Shown here piece after piece: positions 1 to 10,097 of a DNA stretch of 64,000 nt (its first letter is position 1; the number at the start of each line of letters is the position of its first letter). The position numbers were made by a program, and so were the translations under genes. The DNA comes from Tetmemena sp. SeJ-2015. Lineage: Eukaryota; Ciliophora; Spirotrichea; Sporadotrichida; Oxytrichidae. The notes beneath the pieces were generated by a model. The model ran no database searches and was not told the DNA's origin. It saw only the letters and a list, made by a program, of their open reading frames with translations. Location of the stretch: positions 62,001-126,000 of the forward strand of contig JAJKFJ010022697.1 in the NCBI GenBank assembly GCA_027382625.1. Direction: 5' to 3'.

Positions 1-133
1 TCTAAGGCGATAGCGCCTCAAACATAAGCAGCGACTGTTTCTGCTCCTACTCCTTATTATCTCTTTCCTGCACATATTTCTAGAAATTGTACTAGTAGGG
101 TTTACTCTCGTTTTCCTTTTTAGAAGTGCGGCT

Positions 134-565
134 TCAATCGTTCATTGGAATGACAAACTTAGGCTGCGTGTCTTGGAGAGGTAGCAGCTTCTATTTTTGG
201 ATGAGGAGATTTGAATCCTTGGGAGAGAGCTGCTTAAAGAAAGAGCTGGAGTCAAGTTACACCCTAGAGGATTGGTTGAAAGATGATTTTGCGTTATTAA
301 AAGCCTGGCGATCAGTGGCTGGACTGTTGCTCTAGCTCTAGAATTTCATTGCCTACGAGAAAGATGGAAGGTGTTGCGAGGCCTGAGGGTTGAAGGGATT
401 GCTCGATAAGTTGTTGTTGCTATCGTTGATCTGAATTTTGAGCTTGCGGATATGTTTGAGGCTCTGAGTTTGCTGCTCTAAGTTTTTGGAGGAGTTCATT
501 CCAGAAGGGAGTGCAAGTGGATTGTTGGCGGGGCTGATCAAATTAGAATGAGAGCTCTGATTCAA
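134..565 (-). CDS. Unrecognised Gln/Asn/Ser-rich protein, C-terminal part
   Basis: I do not recognise this gene. On the minus strand a frame stays open from about 565 to a TGA at 134-136, using TAG and TAA as Gln. It encodes about 143 residues rich in Ser, Asn and Gln, with short basic and hydrophobic patches such as LKHIRKLKIQI and a terminal KFVIPMND. No domain, signal peptide or membrane segment is visible. The 5' end is not clear: no convincing ATG lies just upstream. An open stretch at about 590-720 could be an earlier exon, separated by an intron ending in TTCTCAG. Low-complexity composition makes homology hard to judge. That this is a gene is inferred from the open frame and base composition only. 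Confidence 0.45.
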
Positions 566-1254
566 AAGCTGAGAACTCAGGAAATACCCGCTCTACTTAG
601 CTTAGTTTCTATTACAAGGGTTTAGGAAGTGCAAAAATAACGAAGGTGCTCCTTAATAGAGAGCTTTAAACTCGAAAGACAAAAAACCTTAAACTGAGGT
701 GTGATTATAAAGTCCTCCTATGAATATGATATATAAAAATCGTTTTAAGTGAGAAGCCTTTTATAGCAAGACTTTGTTTTTATATTCGTCTTGGTATTTC
801 AAAAATTTGTAAAACTGACTGACTATTTTTTGTAAACACCAAAAGACTTACTTAATCTTGGCTGATCCCTACGGAGAGACAAATGATTTGTTTTTGCCTA
901 GACTGACTAGGTCAGACTACTTCTTCAATAATGAGCCCCTCTGCTCCTTAGTAAGGATCTTAAGCTTTTGATTTTAGAAGTGCGTATTGTTGGGGGAGTT
1001 AGGGGTGGTCGCCGTTTGAAATTGACTCTCGGACTGCTTTAACAAGTGCTCCATTAATTTTATTGCAAAATATAGATGATAGTTTGATTATTTTGGAGTT
1101 ACTGCAATCTTAAATTGCAAATTGGCATCATCTTCATCAAATGATTCTCTCAAATTTAAAGACAACATTTAAGAAATCAAAATCAATAGTCCACAATCAC
1201 TTCCACATCTGAAAGTGAAAAATAAGTACAGCTTATGAAATCACCTTCTCTCCT
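566..1254. other. Spacer between two minus-strand genes
   Basis: Mostly AT-rich sequence with no clear gene. The part from 590 to about 720 may hold a 5' exon of the gene ending at 134. The rest (720-1254) probably holds 3' flanking sequence of the next gene. I see no repeat, RNA gene or telomere-like sequence. Confidence 0.3.
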
Positions 1255-2265
1255 TCATTTGAGCAGCTTATCTCTCAGCTCTATCAAGTGAGTTAAAAAG
1301 GGCTCGTACTGTAAGTTAGCCTTGCCCCTTTGAAGTCCTACTGCAGAAGTCATCGTTAACTGAGCTGCGTTATTTATGTCTACTTCGTTTTTTATAAAGT
1401 CTACGAGGATGAGAAGTGCGTCCTAAGCTTGAGACTTATTTGCCGAGACTGGATTGATGCCAGATGAGCCTTTGAAGCTCTGAGCATTTGAGAAGTCATA
1501 GTTACCTCCTTGATAGTTTGGCAAGTAGGCGTAGCTGTGAGCACTGTATGGGATCTACTCAGCCACTCTCACCTTTTTCTAGGTAGCAGATTCATAGCTC
1601 TATTAAAGTTTTATAGAGAATAGGAAATGAGGAAGTTACCTGTAGAATGTTATTGAGGGAGATGAAGTCAGGGTAGGTGATGAGCCCTTGGACAGCGCAA
1701 GTCTCTAGTATCACTAAGTCGTCTGCTCTTTGCAGCTCTGCTAGAGAGAGACTTTTCAGTTTCTTCTTCAGGATGTCTATGAACCCATCGATTACTAATC
1801 TAGAAGAAGTGTTAGTGGTATATATGAAGAGAAAATTTAAGGTATTGTTGAAGAAACTTACTTGGTGATTGCTAGGTAGTTGCCCTGCCTCATCCATTTA
1901 TCGATCTGAGTGAGACTCAGATTCAAGAAGTGTCTTTGGTTAGTAGCAGTGCACACCTCCATGCTCCTCTCGATATTTGGCTGTCTATAATAGAATATTC
2001 AATAATTCTAAACCAAGGGTGACTGCAAGGTTTTAGCTTTGGTCTATATTTAGACAACTTACTTTTGAAGTGAGAGAGGTTTATGGTGGGTGTAGCCAGG
2101 GAGTATTTCATGTTTCTTGAGATACAAGTTGTCACTTGATAGTTTAGTAGTTCCTTCTCTCTCCCGCATCATGTAGTAATAGTGGTCCTTCTGAGACTGA
2201 CTGAGTGAGGTATTGTATGTGAACTTGTGTGAGCTTGACCCTTGATAGCTTGGATTCACTTGCAT
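1255..2265 (-). CDS. Unrecognised protein, four exons with GT-AG introns
   Basis: I do not recognise the family. Four minus-strand exons join in frame. Exon 1 begins with ATG at 2263-2265 (MQVNPSYQGSSS) and ends in PGYTHHKPLSLQ. Exon 2 includes NIERSMEVCTATNQRHFLNL and WMRQGNYLAITK. Exon 3 includes IDGFIDILKKKLKSLSLAEL. Exon 4 runs to a TGA at 1255-1257 (LTHLIELRDKLLK). Donors are GTAAGT-like and acceptors end in TAG; the introns are about 60-80 nt. The predicted protein is about 250 residues, soluble and mostly helical in its second half, with no signal peptide or transmembrane segment. An alternative upstream ATG at 2351-2353 does not join in frame. The exon structure is clear; the function is unknown. 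Confidence 0.6.
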
Positions 2266-2675
2266 ATGAAATATAATTCCTAACTGAGGAAGAAAAGATA
2301 TAATACTTGCGGCTTGAGAGTGTCAAAGCCAGTTGATGAAGCTGTGAATCCATTTCTTTCAGTTATAAGCTGTGGCCTTTCAAAAAGTAAACTCAAAAGC
2401 ACACATTCATTGAAAATAATTTCTAAAATTCTAAGACTTGGGTTTATTCATCTTGATAATTTTATTTACTAATTTTAAATTTCAAAATAAATTCAACCAT
2501 TAGAAACTCTAAAAGCAAATCCTAATGCTTTCTCATCTAAGCCAAGGTAAGCAGCATTTTAAGAATGGGTGTATAAAATATTTCGTTTAATTAGATAATT
2601 ATAGTTTGATGTGGATAGTTGAGTGGTGCTACTGAGTAAGCACTCTTATTATTCAGTTCCAATCACTAGCACTTA
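2266..2675. other. Divergent intergenic spacer
   Basis: AT-rich spacer between the 5' ends of a minus-strand gene (start 2265) and the plus-strand ammonium transporter (start 2676). It presumably holds both promoters and, in a germline genome, possible chromosome breakage/telomere addition sites. No specific motif can be named. Confidence 0.35.
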
Positions 2676-4975
2676 ATGACTGGAGAACAACTCACCCTAA
2701 ATTAAGGCGGTTCATTTAGCAACATCACAGACAACCTCCCGCTCATAAATTTCAACTCCTCATCTACTTTTTCTTATCCCAGAGAACTCACTGAGTCAAC
2801 CCTTACGACAGAGGTGCTCTACTTGAAATCGCTCATTGACTAGAACATCAAAGAGAAGGAAAATTCAATTGACACCATGTGGTAAGTTCCCATTTATTCT
2901 CACTTTATAAGTACATCACCATATTTCTGAGTCTTACCCAACCAAGCATAAACTTCTCACCACCAGATTTCTAGAGTGAAACTATTTCCTTAATGCAAAC
3001 TCTACCCATCCTCTTTAAACTCTTGACTAACTCATTTGCTTAGGATTATTATATCGGCTATCATGATTCTAATGATGTAGATAGGGTTCGCTCTGTTAGA
3101 GGTGGGGTCGATTCGCCTTAAAAATACTTCCAACATCCTACTTAAAAACTGCCTCGACACCATGATAGGCTGCATAGTCTTCTACTACTTGGGCTACAGT
3201 CTCCTCCAAAATTAAGAAGGAGGGTTTTTCGGCTCCTACAAGTTCCTTGGAATTGGCTTCTCCAATCAAGATTAATTAAATGCTGATTGGGTATTCTTTA
3301 TCACTTACTATCAGATTTCTTGCACTGCCTGTTTCAGTTTGCTTTCTGTGCAACGAGCTCTACTATAATATCAGGTGCAGTGGCTGAGCGCATTTTCGTG
3401 GACACCTATTTTATTTACTCCATCTTGGTTAGTAGCCTGATCTACCCTGTGGCTGCAGGCTGGGGATGGGGAGGAGGCTGGCTCAACTCCCTCGGCTATA
3501 AAGACTTCTCAGGGAGCGGCCTTGTTCATCTGTTGGGAGGCACCTCTGCCATGTGGGCCACTTACATCCTAGGTCCTCGACTGGGAGTATTTTCCAAAGT
3601 TCAAACTCTCTAAACTTCTTTATATACTACTTTAACTGAGAAGAGGAAAATTGAAAGAGAGGCCAAAATGATGAAAAGAGCAACCACCTGGACTCCTGAA
3701 AATAGTATCATACAGTAAAAAGCTTTTCCCCCCTAATTAGTCTAAAACACAGTCACAATAAACTTTATAAGCATTATTCATTCTATCATGTAATTTTTAT
3801 GTCAGAAGTTTATCTGAGGGAAGTGATTCTAGCTTTGACTTTCAGTAGCTAACATTCGAAGAATCTTAGGGTCTTTCAATGCAATAGCGCATCTTCCTCT
3901 TCAAGAAAGAGAACAAGGAATTCAAATCCTTACCAGAGAGAAACGTTATACATTTGATTGAACTATTTGACTAGAACTTCGATACTAGAATAGAGAGCAG
4001 CAATCTTCATTCATCATAAAGTATGGTTTGAATTTAATCTGAACTCGATAGTTTGTGGAGGCTTCATACTGTTTATCACTTGGCTCTTCTTCAATGGGTC
4101 TTCAGGCTAGACAATAGTCCACAGAGCGAGTGGCAACATACCCTAAAAGACTATCATGAACACTATCCTCTCAGGCTCTATGTGCTCGCTCACAGTCTTC
4201 TAATCTCCAGTTTTAAAATGGGTTATGATAAGATGCTGTTTGGAGTTTACTTGAAGCCCAAAATGGTATAGAGAGACCAGTCCATAAAGTAGTACCACAT
4301 TGTGAACGTTGTCAATGGTATGCTCGCTGGATTAGTCAGCATCACAGCCTCCTGTAACAATCAATATATGCCTATCTACAAAGTTTAAAGGGAATTTAGT
4401 TTTTTGTAAACGTAGAGAACTATAATGCGATAGCGATAGGAGTAATTGGAGCACTTGTCTATATTGGCTCTTGCAAGTTATTTATCTACCTAGAGATAGA
4501 CGACCCACTGGAGGCTTCTCAAATTCACGGCTTTTGTGGACTCTGGGGCGTGCTCGCAGTAGGCCTCTTTGATTTAGACCATGGTGCCATCTAAACCAAC
4601 TCAGGTAGGCAGTTCGGGATCCAGTTAGTAGGTGGGGTCTCCCTTATAGTCTGGGCTTCCCTCTTTTCAATAATCTACTTCAAGTGTGCCCAGCGCATTG
4701 GGAGACTGAGGGTGCAGCCAATATATGAGATCATAGGGCTGGATGCTTTGATGCATGAGGAGTCCGACAAGTTCCAGTACATCCCTGAGAGAACGAGAGA
4801 CGTCCTTCAGTTCAGAATCAAAACCTAGAACATAATCAAAATTATAGAGAGTTCATATTTTTAATAGACCGATTCTCCTGCGAAATACAAACATGCAAAT
4901 AGATTTTAAAATTTTATATTGAAAAATGGAAGAAAAACAAGTGGCTAGGCTTAGGATTCATTCTAATCAGATTGA
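2676..4975 (+). CDS. Ammonium transporter (AMT/MEP/Rh family)
   Basis: Multi-pass membrane protein that moves ammonium across a cell membrane. The start at 2676 gives an extracellular-type N-terminus (MTGEQLTLNQGGSFSNITD). After an intron at 2882-3043 the family core follows: MMQIGFALLEVGSIR, DTMIGCIVFYYLGY, WVFFQFAFCATSSTIISG, DFSGSGLVHLLGGTSAMW, MLAGLVSITASC and DDPLEASQIHGFCGLWG. The two pore histidines are in GLVH and QIHG. The C-terminal tail is soluble and the TGA is at 4973-4975. The Gln in MMQIG is TAG. At least one IES (3297-3331) interrupts the gene. Further frame shifts near 3720-4060, 4195-4215 and 4385-4420 must be other IESs or introns. A charged insert near 3840-4020, before the CGGFILFITWLFFNG segment, is unusual for the family. 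The neighbouring gene is transcribed divergently. Family assignment is secure; substrate and exact length are not shown. Confidence 0.92.
2882..3043 (+). other. Spliceosomal intron in ammonium transporter
   Basis: The donor GTAAGT follows codon phase TG|; the acceptor is TTTGCTTAG at 3035-3043, preceded by a branch-like TGACTAAC. Splicing joins DTMW to IIISAIMILMMQIG in frame. Confidence 0.75.
3297..3331 (+). other. IES with TTT pointer in ammonium transporter
   Basis: Direct repeats TTT at 3297-3299 and 3332-3334 flank the insert. Removing 35 bp turns a broken frame into TGG GTA TTC TTT CAG TTT, giving WVFFQFAFCAT, the conserved AMT helix. A GT-AG reading of the same stretch (47 nt) also restores frame but deletes the conserved VFFQ, so the IES reading is preferred. 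Confidence 0.75.
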
Positions 4976-5268
4976 GGGAGGATTTCTTTCGCATGAATAA
5001 AGAGCCTCTATCTCTAAGACACACATTCCACTATCTAAATTCAACTAGATCCACTAGGATCAAAGCTAAACTCAAATTCGATTACGATCATTTAATTTCA
5101 ATAAGTAAGTTTTAAGAATGCACAGCACTTTTGTCTTATAAGTCAGGATCTGAGTAGCAGATTAACTATAAATTATAACTCTGATATTTTCCTTGTCACA
5201 GACTATAGGAACTTTAACTATTTACATTGCTAAGCCTGATTTCTAAAGCAGCGCTCACCTGCTCTTCA

Positions 5269-6200
5269 TCATATAAACCTCTCTATTTGCAATGCTTCCC
5301 GTGGGAAGGTGCCTTTGTTCTCAAGTTGCGTCCACCAGCTTTGGAGCTTGCCACTCTCGACCAGCAAACGGAACCAGGGAGTGATGTCACAATTCTCATG
5401 CTCTAGTTTGAACTTTAAGAACTCTTTGAAGTCCTTCTGGCTGACCCACTCTACTCCCTCCACTTCGTCTTTGTTTGCATGCCTCTCAGGCTCCCACTTT
5501 TCTAGCTCCTTCTTCGCAAATACTATGTAGTCCAATTCATTCAAAACATACTTGAGATTTATAAGAGTGTGCTCAATTATTCATGTTCTGCGAATTTGTC
5601 GCAGTTGTCTGCATAGTAAAGGATTCGAGCCCCCACGTGTAGATCCTTCTCAGGATTTAGTTCGTTGATTCCAAGTTCAAATTAGGCTCGCCTGACTGCT
5701 GCTCTCCTCATGCCAATGAAGTCATTCCCACTTTCCAGCTCCTCAGGGATGTGCCCATTCATAATCATTAGAGAAAATCACTAACTCTCAATAACTTGGT
5801 TTGAATTGTGAGAGCAGCAGGTGTTGGTCCACTTGCTAGGGAAGGTAATTTTCTTCTAAGATCTGAGCTACATAAGCAGCTAGTTGCGTTAGTTGAACAA
5901 GAACAGCGAGAAGGCGCGGTGTGGCAACTTTCTAGGGTTAGCTTCTAAAGCCTCTTTAGTCTTATAGTGAGCATTTAGCTTTGAAATAGGCCCCACTACG
6001 TTATCATCCTCATCGACTAGAGTGATCATGTCTTTCATCTGCTCTACTTGTGTCTGATCGAAGTTCAGTTTCATGAAGTGGTTGCTCAGCCCGCCTTCAG
6101 ACTTTTATTGCTGCTGTCCCTCAGTCGAGAAAGCTCGCAGTCCCTTGATTTGAAGAAGGAAGAGAGTTTTCAATTTTCTTGTCTGTGCTATGCTAGCCAT
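5269..6200 (-). CDS. IDI1: Isopentenyl-diphosphate delta-isomerase (type I)
   Basis: Interconverts isopentenyl and dimethylallyl diphosphate in isoprenoid synthesis. It is a Nudix-fold enzyme. From ATG at 6198-6200 come a basic, serine-bearing leader (MASIAQTRKLKTLFLLQIKG), then MITLVDEDDNVVGPISKLNA, HRAFSLFLFNQ, KITFPSKWTNTCCSH (catalytic Cys), EELESGNDFIGMRRAAVRRA, EHELDYIVFAKKE (catalytic Glu) and NCDITPWFRLLVESG, ending in ERFI before TGA at 5269-5271. Length and motif order match eukaryotic IDI. The leader resembles a mitochondrial or other organellar targeting sequence, which is inference. Two IESs split conserved motifs (pointers AAT and ATGAAT), and both need removal for the enzyme to be made. 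Several glutamines are TAA or TAG. The identification is secure. Confidence 0.95.
5535..5578 (-). other. IES with ATGAAT pointer in IDI
   Basis: On the minus strand ATGAAT occurs at both ends of the insert (plus-strand ATTCAT at 5535-5540 and 5579-5584). Removing one copy and the 38 bp between changes a broken reading to GAA CAT GAA TTG GAC TAC, giving EHELDY, the conserved IDI catalytic motif. No GT-AG splice sites are present here. Confidence 0.88.
5757..5804 (-). other. IES with AAT pointer in IDI
   Basis: Minus-strand AAT repeats (plus-strand ATT at 5757-5759 and 5805-5807) flank an AT-rich insert containing an in-frame TGA. Removal gives TCCSHNGHIPEELESG, which aligns with the conserved CCSH...ELE segment of IDI enzymes. 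Confidence 0.75.
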
Positions 6201-6395
6201 AAACTAAAAGGCTTAATATCAAAGTGATTATCATATTAATCTTTCTTGAGAGAGTATTTTCTAAGTTTAAGTCTGTTCAATAATTCGTGTTTTATCAATA
6301 ATTTGTAATTTGATTTATATGTAAGCGTCACTCTGAACTTTCGAAAGATTATTAGGTTGAATTAGAATCTATAATATAATCGTCGGGAGTTTGTA

Positions 6396-7854
6396 ATGGA
6401 GGGGGAGACTCAAGTGCAGCAATAATTACAATAGCAGAAACAGCAACAACAAATGCTACAAGTGCCTAACACGAAGATATCGAACACCTTCAGGAGCGAG
6501 GAGATGCTGAGTGATTCGGACTGCTCAGAGGACTACGAGAACGACCAATACTACCAGGGCTTCACAGGCGACGACGAGAACACACTCCCCTCTTTGAAAG
6601 AAGGCATTGAGATGATGCAAGACAACATCTATCAGGCAAGAGTCAAGAAAGATCAAATCCTCAAGCAAAGAGAACTCAAATTCAAGGAACCTACACCAGT
6701 TGCCGAGGACAAAAAAGTTGACGATGAGAATAAAGCAGTTGAGAAAGAGCAATAGAGTACAGCCTAGCCCCAGTCAGAGTAGAAGTTTGTCTCATTAGAC
6801 TTTGATTTGGGGGAGGACGAAGAAGAAACTTAGGAGATTTTAAAATTAAAACGAGCTGGATTTATTAAGGAGAGGTAGGAGTAGGAGCAGCAACCAGAAC
6901 AGGAGGGTGAGGAAGATCTTGACCCTGAAAGCTTAGAGTCTTTAATCCAGCAGGCTGAGGATCAAATAAGAGAGCTACAGGAGAAGATTAGACTCAGGAA
7001 GCTTGGACTACAGGCTTCGATTAGCTTCGAAATGAAGCTAGCTGCAGGAGGCTCGTTCGCAAGCTTTTTAAAGGAGTAAGACATCCAGCAAGACCAAATG
7101 AAACTTCAGAAGTCAATCGAGGACTCTATAAAGGGCGGTATGACTAATCAAATGTTCTTCAACTTTGGCTTGACGACACAGACCTGGAGATTATTCGTCA
7201 ACAAGCAGATCCTCATGCGCTTTGAACGCCTTTTCATTGAAAAGCAGATGAACGAAGTCAGAAACAAGAGGTAGGACTTAGAGAGATAGCTGAATTAGCT
7301 AGATAATGAACTTGTGAGAGTGAAGTAGTAGAAGGATAATTTCCTCAATCAAATCAAGAGAGAGCAGCAACCATAAGAGAGCCAAACTGCAAGCAGCAAC
7401 AGCTAGGGTCATAGTCAGCCCCACTTATAGACAAATGGAGGAGCTGGTAACTCTGGAATTGAGAGAGGTGGAGATAGAGGGAGGTCATCACTAGCATGGT
7501 CATCATAATAAGAGAGGCAGATATGGGGGAAGTGGTCCAGGCTATGGTGGAGGAATGGGTGGCCATCACCAAAATGGAGGCATGGCAGCAATGGGAGGAG
7601 GTGCCGGAGCTTTCAACCCTTCAATGATGATGAATCCGATGGGCATGCCTATGATGCCAGGAATGATGCCTTTCCTTCCTTAACCTTTCGGAGCAGACCC
7701 TTCTTAACTTGGATTCATGATGAATCCTCAGATGATGGGAGGAGTCATGCCCATGTTTGATCCTCAACAGATGGCAGCTATGATGCAAGCGCAGTAGCAA
7801 GCCATGCAGAGTACTTAGATGCAATAGACTCAAAATTAAACGAGGCCACAGTGA
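6396..7854 (+). CDS. Acidic coiled-coil protein with Gly/Met/Pro-rich tail
   Basis: I do not recognise the family. From ATG at 6396 the protein starts with a Gln-rich stretch, then an acidic region (SDSDCSEDYENDQYYQG) and a long Glu/Lys/Gln-rich region predicted to form coiled coil (SLESLIQQAEDQIRELQEK). A more ordered segment follows (GGMTNQMFFNFGLTTQTW). The C-terminus is low-complexity: Gly/His repeats, then Met/Pro-rich (MNPMGMPMMPGMMPF) and Gln-rich to TGA at 7852-7854. About 20 glutamines are TAA or TAG. The frame shifts once near 7465-7485; a 16-bp insert between GAGGT repeats explains it. Such tails are common in RNA-binding or condensate-forming proteins, but no RNA-binding motif is visible, so that role is only a guess. 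Confidence 0.7.
7465..7480 (+). other. Possible 16-bp IES with GAGGT pointer
   Basis: GAGGT at 7465-7469 and 7481-7485. Removing 16 bp joins GNSGIER to GHHQHGHHNKRG in one frame. It is very short for an IES, so a replication slip or sequencing error in this repetitive GA-rich stretch is an alternative. Confidence 0.45.
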
Positions 7855-8014
7855 CTTAGGATCATACTCCTCCTTTTTTAAGACTAGACTCTTCTATACA
7901 TAATTAAGTGTTAGTTCCCTATAATTAAGTGATAATTTTGTTAAAAATATTCTTTCTTCCTTCCTAACTTTTGCTTCCTTTATCCATTTGTCATTTTCCA
8001 CGATTTAGTAAAAT

Positions 8015-9389
8015 TCATTTATTGATAGAGGTCATTTCAAACTCTGCAGTAGCCGAGGTGTTTCTCTTGGCCCCATTCGGAGAATTAGACCTAAAGGTTA
8101 GACTCTTGTTCTCCTCTAAATCTGCAAGCCCCGTGTACTTCCCTTGAAGACTACTATGCGCAGTTGTCACGCTCTCACTTTTCTCCTTCCCTTCATTTGA
8201 CTTGCTAATATTCTATAGTTTAAGAACTCATCAAATTTTTATAAAGAATGCTGGTGATTGGCTTTGGCAGACCTTGCTTGAGCAGCTGCATTTCTCCTCT
8301 CTTAATTCCGACACTGAAAACTGCGATGAAGAGAGCAGGCACTATGTAGAGGAGTGCGGGCTAAGCAGCTTTGAACACCCACAGACTTACTCCGCAACTG
8401 AGAAGTGCAGCTGAGTACCAAGCAATCGCAGAATAGAAGTAGGAGTTTGAATTAACAACTTCTTGCCCAAAGCGAGCCATGAAGCAAATGAAGATTCCTG
8501 GGACTAGGATATCCCCCAAGCCAAGTAGGGAGCAAGCCGAAGTTGGATAGTCTGATGTCAAATGAGGCATCACTAACTTGATCGGAAGGTCAAGTCCAGT
8601 AGCCACTACCACCATCACTGACTGGCCACCCTTTGTGAAGTAAGGACTTAGAAACACGAAAAAGATGTCATAGAAGAAAAGAAGTCCGAGAAGTAATAAG
8701 CCCGGGTAGAGAGTTGAGAGTCTTATAGTCTTGAGGAAGGTCATAGTTAAACTGAGGGCTAGCAAGTTGTTAAGGATCCAGTTATGAGTAAGGAACCAAG
8801 ACAGAGCCATAGCAATGCCTACTAGCATACCTATGAGTGAGGCGACTGAGCTCTTACCGAGGAGAGGCAAGTCATATTCCTTTCGTAAGAAATGCTCCTT
8901 TACAGGCTTGAGACTCAGGAAGATTATTTCTTCAATTAGCAAAGTTGTACTACCAATTGAGGATAGGAGAACCAATAGAGTAAAGATACCTCTAATCGAA
9001 TCCAAGAAGTAATATAGGAAGCATAGCATAATCGAAGAGGAGAAGAAGAACATCACAGCCTGTGAGAGCTTTATGTCTGTTTGAGCCTGCTCCTCTGCAG
9101 TCAGCTCACTCATGATCTGTAAAGGAGGGGTCTTAATCACAACTACTATGATGAGCACTGCTATTCCAAATAGAACTAAGAAGTTTAAGTCTAAGCTGCG
9201 GAGTTTAGCAGTATCACACACTACTATGAATTCATACTCTATCTCTTTTGAGCCACTGCTGATACTTACTCTTACTGTGTCGTAGTAAGAGCCACCTGCA
9301 CTCTGACTGTTTAGTAGTCTGTTGCAATCATAGACCACAGCAAATCTTTGCTCAGACATTTGTAGCGAGAAGATAAAAATTTTTAACAT
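8015..9389 (-). CDS. Signal peptide peptidase (SPP/SPPL intramembrane aspartyl protease)
   Basis: Presenilin-type protease that cuts type II transmembrane segments, such as leftover signal peptides, within the ER or endosomal membrane. All three family signatures are present: YD in GLLFFYDIFFVF, GLGD in SLLGLGDILVPG and the PAL motif as QPALLYIVP, where Q is TAG. About nine hydrophobic segments are visible. An N-terminal soluble part (MSEQRFAVVYDCNRLL) suggests a luminal domain. The C-terminal tail is polar (SKSNEGKEKSESVTT) and ends MTSINK before TGA at 8015-8017. The start could be ATG 9387-9389 or the next ATG (9357-9359). The frame is also open upstream through a TAG. One IES (pointer AGCA) interrupts the tail. 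Predicted length is about 440 residues, normal for the family. Confidence 0.93.
8203..8248 (-). other. IES with AGCA pointer in signal peptide peptidase
   Basis: AGCA (plus-strand TGCT at 8203-8206 and 8249-8252) flanks a 46-bp AT-rich unit. Removal gives ATC ACC AGC AAG TCA AAT GAA. The tail then runs to MTSINK instead of stopping after a short out-of-character sequence. Confidence 0.8.
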
Positions 9390-9390
9390 A

Positions 9391-9911
9391 TCACCCGACT
9401 ATCTCATGTCTAAGATTGAAGGAGTCACCTGTGGGTTATAGGGGTCGTTGAAAGGCATGAGCATTAAGCTGAATCACCAAATCATTCAATAAATGTACCT
9501 TTGATTGAAGGACCACAGATATTTTCTTAATTTATTCTGTCCTTTCATGTTTGGAGCAACAGCCTCATACTACTGTTGACTCTCACCAAGTTTAGCAATA
9601 AAGTCCTAAGAGATGAACTTCTTTGCTACCTGAGAAAGTAGTAGGCGAGTCCTTGAATATTTTCATCTGTTTAGGCGCTGGCTTACAAGTTTGGCTAGCA
9701 GCCTAGGGATCAAAGCTGCTCTAAATATTTCCACCTACGACCACAGGCACAAGATTATCTTTGGCGCTGGGAGTTCTCTTGGTTTGTATTTTGACTTTGG
9801 CTTGTCTAGGCCTTAGGTTGAAGCGGGAGACTGTGATGGCTCGGCATAGATGTTCAGGTTCTTAAAAAATGACTAATGGCTCTCCTACAAAAGGCGGCTC
9901 TTCAAAGCCAT
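9391..9911 (-). CDS. Unrecognised gene abutting the signal peptide peptidase
   Basis: I do not recognise it. ATG at 9909-9911 begins MALKSRLLQESHQSFFKNLN, followed by a Pro/Lys-rich part (KYKPRELPAPK) and, after removal of an IES with an 8-bp pointer, QMKIFKDSPTTF, SQDFIAKLGESQQQYEAVAP and KLRKYLWSFNQR. A GT-AG intron of about 30 nt may follow. The final frame is ambiguous: one choice stops at TGA 9391-9393; the other reads MPFNDPYNPQVTPSILDM and continues into the signal peptide peptidase frame. So this could be a separate small soluble protein or the 5' exons of the protease gene. A second frame shift near 9640 is explained by a 19-bp insert between TTC repeats. Confidence 0.5.
9674..9762 (-). 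other. Candidate IES with 8-bp pointer CCAGCGCC
   Basis: CCAGCGCC (plus-strand GGCGCTGG at 9674-9681 and 9763-9770) occurs twice, 89 bp apart, at the same codon phase. Removal joins RELPAPK to QMKIFKDSP. The insert is less AT-rich than others in this window and is open in one frame, so a repeated protein motif (PAPK) is a possible alternative. Confidence 0.6.
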
Positions 9912-10097
9912 GCTCTACCCTCCTGAGGCATTTGCGATAAGCAAAGACTGAATTATCAGTAAACCACAGACAAGTGTAGTAGCAGTACTGTCAGTAGATG
10001 CTTATTATCGTATTAGTCTATGATTGAGCGAGTACTGTTTCATTTTGGCTCAGTAGAATTTAATTAATCAGAAAAATTTCAGCATTAATTCTAAGAC

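Noticed and set aside
5309..5530. Plus-strand frame opposite IDI
   Set aside because: It is the antisense of a conserved IDI exon, and so a shadow.
8202..8414. Plus-strand frame opposite the signal peptide peptidase
   Set aside because: Antisense to the PAL-motif exon and to an IES; no independent support.
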